DNA of 40,651 nt from a virus. Below the pieces are notes generated by a model. It was not told the origin of the DNA. It saw only the letters and a list, made by a program, of their open reading frames with translations, and searched no databases. The stretch's first letter is position 1. Each line of letters starts with the position of its first letter. Of this stretch, positions 30,235-40,223 are shown piece by piece. Where the stretch lies: IMG/VR virus record IMGVR_UViG_3300042463_000165, positions 1-40,651 of that record, one strand, 5' to 3'. The position numbers and the translations under genes were made by a program.

Positions 30235-33200
30235 CACAACTCCTCCTCCAGCGACACCAGAAGATACTGGTTTTATTTCTTCACTTGCAAATGCTGTTCG
30301 TGAGTCTGACGGAAACGTACTAAAGGCATACACTGGTGTTTGGAAAGTTGCTGGTAGTCAGGTCCTAAAGAACCTAGAGTATCTAACTGTTCCATATCGT
30401 GAGATTGTTTCACGTCCATTGTCAACTGCATTCCTTGCTTCCAACGCTGACTACCGTGATGACATTGACGGTGGCTTCTTTGACGTTAACACATGGAAGA
30501 CCGCATACAACACATCACGCCAGGTTTCTCCTGGACAGTCCATCGTTGGATTTGTTGGTGGCTCATTAGTTGCTGGAGACCAAGGCACAGATAAGATTGA
30601 CTGGGCAGACTCAACTGAAGTAAAAGATTACTTCTCACGTGGTCCACAGAAGTATATCTCGTTTGCTTCTGACTTTGCAACTTCGTTATTCCTTGACCCA
30701 CTTGCAGTAGCAGGTCGTGGTGCCGCATTAGCACGGCGTTCAATCGTTACACGTCCTGTAACCAGCAAGACAATGCCAGTGCTGAGTAAAGAACTTGATG
30801 ATGCCTTACTTGGTAAAGACAATACCGCACGTCAAACTATTGATTACTTCAAGGCTAATGTAAATAACTTTAGCAGAATTTCTGCTCACCCAATGATTTC
30901 TGGTTCACAGATGGGTGAAAGTTCAGCAAAAGTTGCACAGCAAGCAGCACGTCTAGCCATTGAAACTGGTGACGATTCCTACCTAGTTAATTTTATGAAG
31001 GTTGGTATTGGTGACGAGCGTGCACGTGATGCACTTCGTGTGCAAAGCGAAAGCCTTGCTAACCTAGTTGACAACATTGAAGGTCGCAAATCCGAAGTTG
31101 ATAAGTACCTTCGTGGTAAGACCGTTGTTGAAGATGCTGACTCAACAGAGTTCATGTTACCTTACAGCGTTGAGATGGCTGCAGCGCAGCGTGCTCCTAA
31201 GTACGTAGAACAAGCACAACTACAAGAGCAACTAGACAAGGCAACAAGGCAGTCAAACTTCCTAACTCGTTTAGTTAACTCAGACGAATCCGTGCAAGGT
31301 ATCTTTAAAGATGTAACCTGGTCGCCTTATGCAGTTGTTGAAGCACAGAAAATTAAGAACTCTATTAAGTTTGATGAGTCTTTCTGGGGTGTGGTTGAGG
31401 ACGGAACTGGTGTTCGTGTCCTTCGTTGGTTCAATCCATCACAGCCACTACGTGAACGACCAGCAGGTGTTGCTCGTATTGGTGCAGTAGTTGGTGACCG
31501 CTCATCTTTAGAGGCTCGTGCTCGTGTACGTCAGACTGGTAAACTTGGTGGCTTGTCCGCTCAGGCGCAACGTACAATTTTCAACACGTTTCCTGCAGAC
31601 GGAAACAAAGCCCAACGCTTTCAGTGGTTTAATAAACTACAAGAAACAACTGTTGCCGCTATGGTTAAGAAGCACGTAGCAACTCCTGACATGTCAGACG
31701 ATGAAATTAATTTACTTGAAGAACTTGCCATAACTATGGCTCGTCAGTCAAACAACTACAAGCGTCAAACAATGTCTCGTATCATTGATGACCCTAACTA
31801 CACCATTGCTGATGAGTATGGCAATAGAGTAACTGTTGAGTTAATCAAAGATTATGTGGATGAAATTGCAAAAGAGATTTCTGCTAACGCCAACAAAACA
31901 AAAGTTGACGAGGCTGATGTAATTAATGCACGCAAGGTAGCCAAAGACTTGCTATCTGATGTGCCTACAACCACATCTCAGGTTCCAACACTGCACGTTG
32001 GCATGGATATGGAAATCTTTAACGATGTTCTTCGTGAGAACTCCAATGTATTCAAACTATTACTTGATGATATTAGACTTAATCCAGAAGATTACGCTGG
32101 TAAGTCTCCATCAAAAGTCGTTGATGAGATTCTTGAAAGAAAAATTGGTCAACTTACTGCAAGTGAAGAACTTCCGCAGCGCATAAGAGACCGTGCCGTC
32201 AAAACAAGAGACAGTGCAGAGTACCTTACCGAAAGTTTGTACACTTTAATCTGGAAACCTACGACTCTTATGAGTTTTAAGTACACTTCACGTAACGTTA
32301 CTGAAGGTTGGCAGCGAGTAATTGCTGAAGCATTTGAATTTGCTAGAAGTTCTGACCTATCTGTTAGCGAAGTCCTTAGCGGAACCTACGAAAAGGGTAT
32401 AAGAACCCGTGCCATTGCACGAAGAAACAATAAGGCTAACGCTAAAGCAGCAAACATAGTATTTAACGAAGAATACCCAAGATTAAATCAAGATGCTAAA
32501 AGATTGTACAGAGATATTGATGAAGCCTTCAGAGGTTCATCAGATAGTCTGTCTGGCAACCTACTACAGGCTCTAGATAACTCACGTGCTGTCACCGAAA
32601 GGTACGGACAGGTAAATACACTACCTAATAGTGCGTTTGAAAAAGCATTGCGCCAGTTAAAGTTCCTTCCAAACCGTATCGTTGACGATATCGGTATTGA
32701 AGACCCTGCATCTCTAGAACTTTACGACTCATTGTCAAGTGGTGACATCACTAACGCTAGAAACATCATCATATCTGCAGATGAAACCGTAGTGTTTGAC
32801 ACCTTGCGTGTATTCCAACAGCGAGTTCGTGAACAGTATGATGCACTTGAAGATATTAGAATTGCTGATGATTACCAGTCAATACCTCCTAAACTACGTG
32901 AATACATTGAGTCAACGCTTGATTCATTCCGTGGTATGGATGATTCAATCCAGAACCTATCTCAGATTGCACTAACACGTGCAGGTTTACGTGGACGCAT
33001 TGATGAGTTAATAGCCAACAAGACTATTAATCCAAAGGTTGTTGCTGCAGGTACTGAACAGTATGAAGTTATTCCTGGTGTATTTATTGATGGGTTCCGT
33101 GCTGGTCCTATTGGTCAGATTATGTCCAAGGAAGCCAGTGCATCACAGAGTAGTATGCGCACTATCTTTGACTCACAGCGTGTAAGTGATTCAAGATGGA

Positions 33201-35629
33201 TTAATGGTAGAGTGCGTGAGCGCAAGATTACTCCAAGCGAACCAATCTGGGCAGAAGCGGCGGCTGACTTTGCTAATCACCACATGAACGACTTCGTTGC
33301 ACAGAAGTTTATTAAAGATGTTGGCGTTGATGAAGTAGTATCTTGGGCTAAAAGCAAGGACCCTTCAGCAGTTAAATGGCGTGAGACCAAGCAGTATGAC
33401 CTAAGAAAGTACCGTGCTGCTGGTGTAAATGACCCAATCAGAAGAATGGTAACTGAAATTCAACTAATCGTTGATAACGTAATGCCCAAGGTAGGCATTG
33501 ATGGCAACATAGTTGATGGTGTTGTAGACGAGGCTGGTAACATTACTCCTGGATTACGTGCTAAAGCACTAAAGGGAGAACTTACAGCAGAAGATATGCT
33601 TAAGATTCCAGAGTCACAACGTGCAACTGTTGTTGGAGATACACTAGCAGACCGTGATTCAGGTTCATTCCGCACCGCATGGGGTGGAGTTGTCAACAAG
33701 ATATTTGATGTAATTGGTACAAGACCTGAAGATACTTTAGTTCGTCATCCTTACTACAGCATGATGTACAAGGCTGAAGGCAAACGCCGTGCCAAACTAT
33801 TGCAGAGTCAAGGTTATACACCTGAGCAGATTCAGAATATGTCTGGAGAAATACAAACACAGTCACATCGCTTTGCCTACAAGATGTTAATGGAACGCCT
33901 ATACAGCGTTGAGCGATACACAGACCCTGGTCAAGTACTGCGTTTCATATCACCATTCTATATGGCTAAGCAGAACTCTAACCGTTACTGGTTTGGATAT
34001 ACACTTCGTAACCCATCTGCCGCAGCACGTTACTTTATGATTTACCAATCACCTGCTAGAGTATTTAGCGTTGAAGATGAAAACGGTAGAGAAGTAAAGA
34101 CTGTTAATCCTTTTGATGCGCAAGATGTCACTGTAAAGGTAACTATACCTACTGCTGTTGCAAGGTTCTTTGGTAAGGATATTCCAGAAGGCGTATCTCT
34201 TAATACACCAATCTCGTCCTTTGACTTGATTAACAATGGATACATCCCGTTTGTTCCTGAAGCAGGTGGACCACTTGTTGATGTTGGTGCTGCAACTGTC
34301 CTTAACTCTCTAAGCGGTAAAGACTATGACCCAGAACTATTCTTAACAAAGATGGGTGTAGACCCAGAGTTCTTGCGCAAGAAGTTGTTCCCTTACTACA
34401 AGTCACAGCAGGACATGAGCACCAGTGAAGTATTGCTAAGTATTGCAATCTCACCTAACTCTTGGATGCGTAGCCTTGCTGCCAGTGAAATTCCAGTTAT
34501 CAGTGATGTGATAGGCGCTATTGACCCTATGGCAACTGAGCGTTACAACCGCAGAGTAATCGTTGCCTACAACGATATCTTCGCTAAGTGGGATTCAGAG
34601 CGTGACCCATACAATCCTGAGCCATTAACTGATGAGAAGCGTGCAGAGATGTTGGCACAGGCTATGGGTGCTGCTACTCAGATGAACTTTGCTGAGGCTA
34701 TGTTCTCTGCATTTGGCTACGTTGCTGCTCCTAAGTTCTCCACACAACAGGAAGAACTACGCAAAGACCTACGCATTATGAAGCAGGATGCAGTTAACAA
34801 TGGTCTAAGTGAAGACCATGGCTTACTTGAGTTCATTAGCCAGTATGGTTTTGAACGTGCATCTATTGCTCAGTTCACACCACGTGAACAGAATCCTTTT
34901 GGATTCCTGTCTACACCACAGACTCTCAACAACTTAAACAAATACTCTGAAGCATTTGCCAATGCTTATGGAGAAGTTGGAGATACTAAGGTTGCTGGTG
35001 CGATGCTTAACGCTGGTGACCCTGTTAAAGACTACAGCGCAGTTGCCAACTCTAAACTATACTCATCAAAGGTTAGTGGTATTGGTGCAGTTAAGGCTAA
35101 ACTAACTGACCCTGATGAGGCTAAGCGTGAAGTTGAAGTTAATCAAGGATTCAAGGCACAGTTTGCTGCTAAGGATTACTTTGATGCTCAGGTTGCTGCT
35201 GGTGAAATAACCGAGAAGCAAGCCAAGGAAAACTACAAGCAAGCAAAGATTGCCATTGGTAAAAGATATCCAGCATGGCTTGCTGACAGTGGAACCATGA
35301 ACACACAGAAGGCTAACAACAATGTCAAGGCTATCTTTAGGTTCCTTGGTAATGAGAAGTATGTTAATGGTGTAGTCAAGAACAGTGACCTACATCAGGC
35401 TGTTTACTACTACATGAGCCTACGTAAAGACTTAGTTAATGCTCGTTTAGAGATTGACTCAAACCCAAATGCTGACATTGATTCAGCAAAGTTTGAGGGA
35501 ATTAAGGCTGAGCAAAAACGTGTTGCAGAAGACCTAACTAACCAAGTACCAGAGTTTGGGAACTTCTTTAAATACTACTTGGAAAACGACCCCCTATCCT
35601 ATGACTCTGAGATTGTGAGTATTGACTAA
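30227..35629 (+). CDS. Giant (about 1800 aa) probable internal virion protein
   Basis: I use ATG 30227 with GAGG eight bases upstream; ATG 30221 is two codons longer. The protein is mostly soluble and helical, with coiled-coil-rich stretches. A conserved-looking core near residues 1240-1280 (VLRFISPFYMAKQNSNRYWF, FMIYQSPARVFSV) resembles large polyvalent and internal virion proteins. A phage with no tape measure often packages such proteins in the head and ejects them with DNA. Neither lytic transglycosylase nor polymerase motifs are obvious, but I cannot exclude distant ones. Confidence 0.6.
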   Translation: MSNTTPPPATPEDTGFISSLANAVRESDGNVLKAYTGVWKVAGSQVLKNLEYLTVPYREIVSRPLSTAFLASNADYRDDIDGGFFDVNTWKTAYNTSRQVSPGQSIVGFVGGSLVAGDQGTDKIDWADSTEVKDYFSRGPQKYISFASDFATSLFLDPLAVAGRGAALARRSIVTRPVTSKTMPVLSKELDDALLGKDNTARQTIDYFKANVNNFSRISAHPMISGSQMGESSAKVAQQAARLAIETGDDSYLVNFMKVGIGDERARDALRVQSESLANLVDNIEGRKSEVDKYLRGKTVVEDADSTEFMLPYSVEMAAAQRAPKYVEQAQLQEQLDKATRQSNFLTRLVNSDESVQGIFKDVTWSPYAVVEAQKIKNSIKFDESFWGVVEDGTGVRVLRWFNPSQPLRERPAGVARIGAVVGDRSSLEARARVRQTGKLGGLSAQAQRTIFNTFPADGNKAQRFQWFNKLQETTVAAMVKKHVATPDMSDDEINLLEELAITMARQSNNYKRQTMSRIIDDPNYTIADEYGNRVTVELIKDYVDEIAKEISANANKTKVDEADVINARKVAKDLLSDVPTTTSQVPTLHVGMDMEIFNDVLRENSNVFKLLLDDIRLNPEDYAGKSPSKVVDEILERKIGQLTASEELPQRIRDRAVKTRDSAEYLTESLYTLIWKPTTLMSFKYTSRNVTEGWQRVIAEAFEFARSSDLSVSEVLSGTYEKGIRTRAIARRNNKANAKAANIVFNEEYPRLNQDAKRLYRDIDEAFRGSSDSLSGNLLQALDNSRAVTERYGQVNTLPNSAFEKALRQLKFLPNRIVDDIGIEDPASLELYDSLSSGDITNARNIIISADETVVFDTLRVFQQRVREQYDALEDIRIADDYQSIPPKLREYIESTLDSFRGMDDSIQNLSQIALTRAGLRGRIDELIANKTINPKVVAAGTEQYEVIPGVFIDGFRAGPIGQIMSKEASASQSSMRTIFDSQRVSDSRWINGRVRERKITPSEPIWAEAAADFANHHMNDFVAQKFIKDVGVDEVVSWAKSKDPSAVKWRETKQYDLRKYRAAGVNDPIRRMVTEIQLIVDNVMPKVGIDGNIVDGVVDEAGNITPGLRAKALKGELTAEDMLKIPESQRATVVGDTLADRDSGSFRTAWGGVVNKIFDVIGTRPEDTLVRHPYYSMMYKAEGKRRAKLLQSQGYTPEQIQNMSGEIQTQSHRFAYKMLMERLYSVERYTDPGQVLRFISPFYMAKQNSNRYWFGYTLRNPSAAARYFMIYQSPARVFSVEDENGREVKTVNPFDAQDVTVKVTIPTAVARFFGKDIPEGVSLNTPISSFDLINNGYIPFVPEAGGPLVDVGAATVLNSLSGKDYDPELFLTKMGVDPEFLRKKLFPYYKSQQDMSTSEVLLSIAISPNSWMRSLAASEIPVISDVIGAIDPMATERYNRRVIVAYNDIFAKWDSERDPYNPEPLTDEKRAEMLAQAMGAATQMNFAEAMFSAFGYVAAPKFSTQQEELRKDLRIMKQDAVNNGLSEDHGLLEFISQYGFERASIAQFTPREQNPFGFLSTPQTLNNLNKYSEAFANAYGEVGDTKVAGAMLNAGDPVKDYSAVANSKLYSSKVSGIGAVKAKLTDPDEAKREVEVNQGFKAQFAAKDYFDAQVAAGEITEKQAKENYKQAKIAIGKRYPAWLADSGTMNTQKANNNVKAIFRFLGNEKYVNGVVKNSDLHQAVYYYMSLRKDLVNARLEIDSNPNADIDSAKFEGIKAEQKRVAEDLTNQVPEFGNFFKYYLENDPLSYDSEIVSID

Positions 35630-36798
35630 TGGCTAGAACGGATAATTCAGGTATTAAAAAACCAGAACCAATTAATTTACCTGGTATAACTGAAGGCTCT
35701 ACTACTCCACTGCCTGGTGTTACAGCAACAGCGACAGAGCAAGATGGTATCTTATGGCAGCCTGGTACGACCTTAACTGGTGGACCAGCAGCCAAGCGTG
35801 GCAAGACTGCAGACACCTACAAGTCCAAGGCATACGCTAAGTCAGCATTCAAGACTGGAACTCTACCGAAGTCTCAGATGGATGTAATCAACAGTGCCTA
35901 CGCTAAGTACGGCAAGTCACTGGGATTCAAGAAGGCTTCGTCTTTCTGGACTGCCATTGTTGATGGTTCAGATAGTGCGACAAGTCCGTTCCAGATTCTT
36001 TCACAAATAAATTCTGAAGGTATTGAAGGTGTTGAAGGAACTGGTAGTGGTAGCGGTGGAGGACCTACTACAAGTGTAAACATTCAGCAGTATGACAAAA
36101 CATTATCTGACACACTAATTGATTCAACATTACTTTCAACCTTTGGTCGTAAGGCTACTGATGCAGAGAAGACTAGATTCTTTAAAGAACTTAATGCTGC
36201 GTCTAAGGCTGGTACTGTAACTAAAACCACTCGTAAGGGTGGTAAGACAGTAACAACTACTGTTAAAAAGTTTGATGAAAAAGATTTCCTTGGCAAGTAC
36301 GAAGGTACCGTTCTTGAGGGAATGCTTGCTGGTCAAGAAAGTGTAGACCTAAGCGGAGAAGCAGGAAAGATTCAAGATACTCTTCGCCAGTATTCAAATG
36401 ACATGGGTATCATTCGCAGTGACCGTGACATCCTTTCAGATGTTCGCCGTGTTATTAAAGGTGAAGTAACTGCTGATGATGCAGCAATGGAAGTACGCAA
36501 GCAAGCAGCGTCACTATACAAGAACTTTGCAGACCGCATTAACACTGACTCAACTGTAACTGTTCGTGATTTGGTAAACCCATACATCAAGTTAATGGCT
36601 GATACATTTGAGCAGGACATGGAAAGCATCTCACTAACTAATCCAACAATTCAAAACATATTGGCTTCAGATAAGACACCATCATATGGTGACTTCTACA
36701 AGCAACTAAGAGGAATGTCAGAGTTCCGAAACACAACAACCGCACAAAAGGAAGCATCAACATTTGCTTCTGGTCTAGCCTCTGCGATGGGATTCTAA
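35629..36798 (+). CDS. Probable head/internal virion protein
   Basis: A 389-residue protein. N-terminal 60 residues are Pro/Thr-rich and disordered, then a basic helical stretch (AYAKSAFKTGTLPKSQMDVINSAYAKYG), then SIQ-rich. A Gly/Ser linker (TGSGSGGGPT) precedes a second half with STFGRKATDAEKTRFFKELNA, a pattern in phage internal and ejection proteins. It begins at the stop of the giant gene and stops next to the following start. Role inferred from position. Confidence 0.55.
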   Translation: MARTDNSGIKKPEPINLPGITEGSTTPLPGVTATATEQDGILWQPGTTLTGGPAAKRGKTADTYKSKAYAKSAFKTGTLPKSQMDVINSAYAKYGKSLGFKKASSFWTAIVDGSDSATSPFQILSQINSEGIEGVEGTGSGSGGGPTTSVNIQQYDKTLSDTLIDSTLLSTFGRKATDAEKTRFFKELNAASKAGTVTKTTRKGGKTVTTTVKKFDEKDFLGKYEGTVLEGMLAGQESVDLSGEAGKIQDTLRQYSNDMGIIRSDRDILSDVRRVIKGEVTADDAAMEVRKQAASLYKNFADRINTDSTVTVRDLVNPYIKLMADTFEQDMESISLTNPTIQNILASDKTPSYGDFYKQLRGMSEFRNTTTAQKEASTFASGLASAMGF

Positions 36799-37680
36799 AT
36801 GGCTTTCAAAGATGAAGAGGCGTTTGCCAAGATATTTGCACAACTAACTGGTTTAGATATTGCAAAGAACCAGTGGATTAATAATCTCTACTCAGTTGGT
36901 AAAAAGTATGTTGATACCAACATGGTTTCTTGGGACGATTCAAATATCTACAACTTGATTCTTACTGACACAGAGTCCCCAGAACTTGCTGGTTTTCGTG
37001 ATAGGTTCTCTACCTACCTACAGAAGCGTAACGAAGCCACGTCAAAGGGACTACCCGTTGGTGAAGCATTCCAGAATATCCGCAACTACATGGCACTGGA
37101 AGATTCTTACACTCAGGCTCTAAGGTCAAAGCCAGGATTCGGAAACTTAGCAACTTCAGAGAATGTTAAAAGATTTATTGGTGGTGACACATCCGTTCAG
37201 GAAGTAACCTCAAGAATAGATAACGCTTACTTTGCAATTAACAATGCTGACGAAGCATTGAAGGAACAGATTAGAGAACAGTTCCCAAGCGTTGATGATG
37301 CCTCGTTAGCCCAGGCTTTAGTTACTGGTCAGACAGATTCTATTCAACAGCAGATTAAGATTGGTGCTGCTGGCATTGCAGCATCTGCCAAACTTGCTGG
37401 TGTTAGGGCAGAGTCCAACCTTGAGGACCTTGCCAAGCAAGGTGTTACTCGTGAGAGTGCACTTAAGGGATTCCAGCAAGTTGCTCGTGAACGTAGTGGC
37501 ATCCAACAGGCTGCTCGCACCTTTGGTGGAACAGCACCTACGCAAAGAGAACTTGAAGCCGAAGCATTAACTGGTGCGGAATCAGCATCAGCCAAACGAC
37601 TTCGCTCACAGGCTCGTGCACAGTTCGGTGGTACTTCTGGTATCACGACTGGTTCACTAAGTCGCAAACGACAAGCATAA
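36799..37680 (+). CDS. Probable head/internal virion protein
   Basis: A 293-residue, helical protein. It begins directly at the previous stop (AAATGG). It includes AKIFAQLTGLDIAKNQWI, and an Ala-rich C-terminal third (IGAAGIAASAKLAGVRAES, GFQQVARERSGIQQAAR) with heptad spacing. It resembles an ejection or scaffold-type helper by composition. A stable hairpin follows its stop (37685-37711), probably separating it from the scaffold/capsid genes. Confidence 0.55.
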   Translation: MAFKDEEAFAKIFAQLTGLDIAKNQWINNLYSVGKKYVDTNMVSWDDSNIYNLILTDTESPELAGFRDRFSTYLQKRNEATSKGLPVGEAFQNIRNYMALEDSYTQALRSKPGFGNLATSENVKRFIGGDTSVQEVTSRIDNAYFAINNADEALKEQIREQFPSVDDASLAQALVTGQTDSIQQQIKIGAAGIAASAKLAGVRAESNLEDLAKQGVTRESALKGFQQVARERSGIQQAARTFGGTAPTQRELEAEALTGAESASAKRLRSQARAQFGGTSGITTGSLSRKRQA

Positions 37681-37684
37681 AACT

Positions 37685-37755
37685 CTCAGTGGATTAACCG
37701 CCCCCACTGAGTAAAAGAGCGGTAGTACATACCAACCTACATACCCCTGTGTAGG
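37685..37755 (+). promoter_or_regulatory. Two hairpins before the scaffold/capsid genes
   Basis: CTCAGTGG/CCACTGAG (37685-37692 with 37704-37711) and CCTACA/TGTAGG (37736-37741 with 37750-37755). They lie in a 121-base gap. The first could end or trim upstream transcripts; an A-rich run follows it, so rho-independent stopping is not favoured. They may help raise capsid mRNA relative to upstream genes. Confidence 0.55.
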
Positions 37756-37801
37756 AGTGAGACATGTACGAACAACAACTAATGTAAGGGAGATAGTTGC
37801 G

Positions 37802-38293
37802 ATGAGCAACAATAATCAAGACTGGGACGATGACTTAGAGTTTGAGGACTATGACGATGCACCATCACGTGGTTCATCTGATGATGTACTCAAGAAAGTC
37901 CGCCGTGCCGAACGTGCGAAAGACAAACAACTCAAAGAGTTGCAAGCCGAATTGGATTCATTGCGCAAATTCCAACGGGAAGCAACAATCAGCCAAGTCT
38001 TGGCGGAGAAAGGTGTCAACCCAAAGGTTGCCAAATTCATTCCAGCAGATATTGAAATGTCCTCGGACAGCATCAGTAACTGGCTGACTGATAACGGTGA
38101 ACTATTTGGTGTTGCTGCACCTGTACAACAATCAGCAGAACAAAGTGAAAACTACGCTGCTTTGCGTCAAATAGATGCAGTAACATCTGGGGCTATTTCT
38201 CCAGATGATGTTAATGATGCATTCAACATCATGAATAACGCTGGCTCTGCAGAGGAATTACTTAACTTCCTTTACAGCCAAGGCGTTGAATAA
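37802..38293 (+). CDS. Scaffolding protein
   Basis: A 163-residue protein from ATG 37802, with GGGAGAT nine bases upstream; the frame open from 37757 lacks such a site. It is very acidic at first (DWDDDLEFEDYDDAPS), then a coiled coil (KVRRAERAKDKQLKELQAELDSLRKFQREA), then a helical C-terminus (DDVNDAFNIMNNAGSAEELLNFL). This is the usual scaffold pattern just upstream of the capsid gene. Confidence 0.75.
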   Translation: MSNNNQDWDDDLEFEDYDDAPSRGSSDDVLKKVRRAERAKDKQLKELQAELDSLRKFQREATISQVLAEKGVNPKVAKFIPADIEMSSDSISNWLTDNGELFGVAAPVQQSAEQSENYAALRQIDAVTSGAISPDDVNDAFNIMNNAGSAEELLNFLYSQGVE

Positions 38294-38327
38294 TCGCAAA
38301 TCAATCTAACCCCTAAGGAAATATATT

Positions 38328-39338
38328 ATGCCGAATACAGGCTTATCAGGTGGTAGTGCTGGTACTAACGGTGGTCTTGGTGGTGGCGCTTACGCTTCCG
38401 CTAACAACGTTGGTGCTTTCACCCCGTCAAACGCCGCAGGTCTAGTTCAGAAGGCTTACGACCGCCTTGTTGAATTTGAACTGCGTGCAACCCCACTCAT
38501 CCGCTCAGTAGCGGACAAGAAGCCAGCACGTCAGGCAATGCCTGGTTCAAGTGTTGCGCTACAAATCTACAACGACCTTGCTGTTGCTAAGACTGCTTTG
38601 TCAGAAGATGTAGACCCAGCAGCAGTTGCACTTGCTACTCCAGACATCGTAACCGTAACTCTAAACGAGTACGGTAACGCAACTGTAGTAACTCGCAAGT
38701 TGCAGTTGATGTCTCTTGCAGACGTTGACCCAGCAGTTGCTAACATCCTTGCATTCAACATGGCTGATTCCATTGATGAACTAGCACAGGATGCACTTCT
38801 AACAGGTACCAACGTACTATACGCAACTGGTGGAACAACAACCGCAACAACAACTTCAGGTATCACCTCAGATGACACAATCTCTGCTGCTGACATCCGC
38901 AAGGCTGTTGCTAAGTTGCGCAGCAACAAGGCTAACGGACGTAAGGGTTCACTTTACTGGTGTGGTATTCACCCAGAAGTATCCCATGACCTTCGTGCCG
39001 AAACTGGTGCTGCTTCATGGCGTAACCCACACGAGTACCAGAGCAATGATGCAATCTGGGCTGGCGAAATTGGTCAGTTTGAAGGTGCATACTTCATTGA
39101 ATCACCTCGTCTACGCAAGGCTAATGATGGCGATAGCAGCATTCCTGTTTACCGCACATTCCTAGCAGGACAGCAAGCACTTGCTGAGGCTGTTGCCGAA
39201 GAACCACACGTGGTTATTGGTCCAGTCGTTGACAAGTTGATGCGTCAGCGTCCAATCGGTTGGTACGGTGTTCTAGGACACGCAGTATACCGCAATGAGG
39301 CACTGTTCCGCATTGAGTCTGCTTCAAGCATTGCTTAA
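38328..39338 (+). CDS. Major capsid protein (N4 gp56-type)
   Basis: A 336-residue protein. It has a Gly-rich N-terminus (GLSGGSAGTNGGLGG). The body matches the N4-gp56 capsid family: ELRATPLIRSVADKKPARQAMPG, ALQIYNDL, TVTLNEYGNATVVTRKLQLMS, and GRKGSLYWCGIHPEVSHDLR. It has the HK97-type fold by family knowledge. AAGGAAATATATT precedes the ATG. No obvious cleaved delta domain is seen, although the N-terminus could be trimmed by the Ntn protease. Confidence 0.85.
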   Translation: MPNTGLSGGSAGTNGGLGGGAYASANNVGAFTPSNAAGLVQKAYDRLVEFELRATPLIRSVADKKPARQAMPGSSVALQIYNDLAVAKTALSEDVDPAAVALATPDIVTVTLNEYGNATVVTRKLQLMSLADVDPAVANILAFNMADSIDELAQDALLTGTNVLYATGGTTTATTTSGITSDDTISAADIRKAVAKLRSNKANGRKGSLYWCGIHPEVSHDLRAETGAASWRNPHEYQSNDAIWAGEIGQFEGAYFIESPRLRKANDGDSSIPVYRTFLAGQQALAEAVAEEPHVVIGPVVDKLMRQRPIGWYGVLGHAVYRNEALFRIESASSIA

Positions 39339-39357
39339 TTAGCGACACTAATCTCAT

Positions 39358-39383
39358 CCCCAGGTCACATAGCGGTCCTGGGG
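39358..39383 (+). terminator. Hairpin after the capsid gene, possible attenuator
   Basis: CCCCAGG (39358-39364) pairs with CCTGGGG (39377-39383), with a 12-base loop. A short T-rich stretch (GTTATGTTTCT) follows. It lies in the 80-base gap after the major capsid gene, where many phages place a partial terminator so that capsid mRNA exceeds downstream mRNA. Confidence 0.5.
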
Positions 39384-39418
39384 GTGGGGTTATGTTTCTA
39401 ACATAGAAGGAAAACATA

Positions 39419-39670
39419 ATGGCTTATCTATTCGTACCACCTACAGTGGACCAGGGACCAGCAGGTGGTGGCTGGTTGTTCTGGCGGTACACACTAAAGC
39501 GTGGGATTACCGTCTACAAGATTGGTAACGATTGGTACGAAGAGCAGTACCCTTGGCAAGATGATTTAGAACAAGCCAGTGTTGTCTACCTTGGTGGACA
39601 CGAATACAAAGTAACTGAAGCCGAGAAGGATGACCTTGAGGCTGCTGGTTATACGGTGAACACGGTATGA
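39419..39670 (+). CDS. Small head/connector-region protein (complete copy)
   Basis: An 83-residue protein directly downstream of the capsid hairpin, starting MAYLFVPPTVDQGPAGGGW with GAAGGAAAAC upstream. A beta-rich body (LKRGITVYKIGNDWYEEQYPW) is followed by an acidic tail (EYKVTEAEKDDLEAAGY). Its stop overlaps the next start. It is the complete version of the fragment at 2-184. By position it may be a head decoration or connector accessory, but nothing confirms this. Confidence 0.75.
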   Translation: MAYLFVPPTVDQGPAGGGWLFWRYTLKRGITVYKIGNDWYEEQYPWQDDLEQASVVYLGGHEYKVTEAEKDDLEAAGYTVNTV

Positions 39671-39897
39671 CATTATTAGAATCGCTAACAGTTGTATCGT
39701 TAGCCCTAGGTATCATTGCCGCATTAGGCAAGTGGTTAATTGTTAACCCACTAAAAAACTTTATTAAAGACCAGACATATCCTATTCAGCCTACGGCTAA
39801 TGGTGGACGTTCGCTTCCAGACATTGCCCGTACGGTGGACAGGATTGAACAACGTTTAGATGAACACATTAACTTACACCTTAAGGATGAAGTATGA
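39667..39897 (+). CDS. Small single-pass membrane protein (second copy)
   Basis: The 76-residue second copy of the gene at 181-411. The transmembrane helix (LTVVSLALGIIAALGKWLIV), the PIQPTANGGRSLPDI turn and the RIEQRLDEHINLHL tail are conserved. Most of the roughly 35 base differences are silent. The preserved protein under heavy synonymous drift indicates purifying selection in both lineages. Confidence 0.75.
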   Translation: MTLLESLTVVSLALGIIAALGKWLIVNPLKNFIKDQTYPIQPTANGGRSLPDIARTVDRIEQRLDEHINLHLKDEV

Positions 39898-40223
39898 GCG
39901 GTAAGCACAACATTGTAGCCGAACAGGGTGCAACGTTTAATCTCAACTTCCGTGTTGAGACTGATGGCACTCCATGGAACTTATCGGACTACACCTTCGC
40001 TATGCAGGTTCGCCGTTCCACATCCTCAAACACAACTTTACTTAACATCACATCAGCAACCATGACAAACCTAGGTCGTGTATCTGTCTCTGTTCCTGCT
40101 ACCACAATGAACACTGTATCTGCTGGTCGCTGGGTTTATGACATTGAACTTACTTCATCTGGTGGAGAAGTAACTCGTATTCTAGAAGGTCGTTTTATTG
40201 TAACTCCGCAGGTGACACGATAA
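39894..40223 (+). CDS. Beta-rich fibre-adaptor protein (second copy)
   Basis: The 109-residue second copy of 408-737, with only a few residue changes ([10 protein letters not shown] for [20 protein letters not shown] for TMNTVPSGRW). It again overlaps its neighbours. The high protein similarity over changed DNA supports a functional structural protein. Confidence 0.75.
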   Translation: MSGKHNIVAEQGATFNLNFRVETDGTPWNLSDYTFAMQVRRSTSSNTTLLNITSATMTNLGRVSVSVPATTMNTVSAGRWVYDIELTSSGGEVTRILEGRFIVTPQVTR

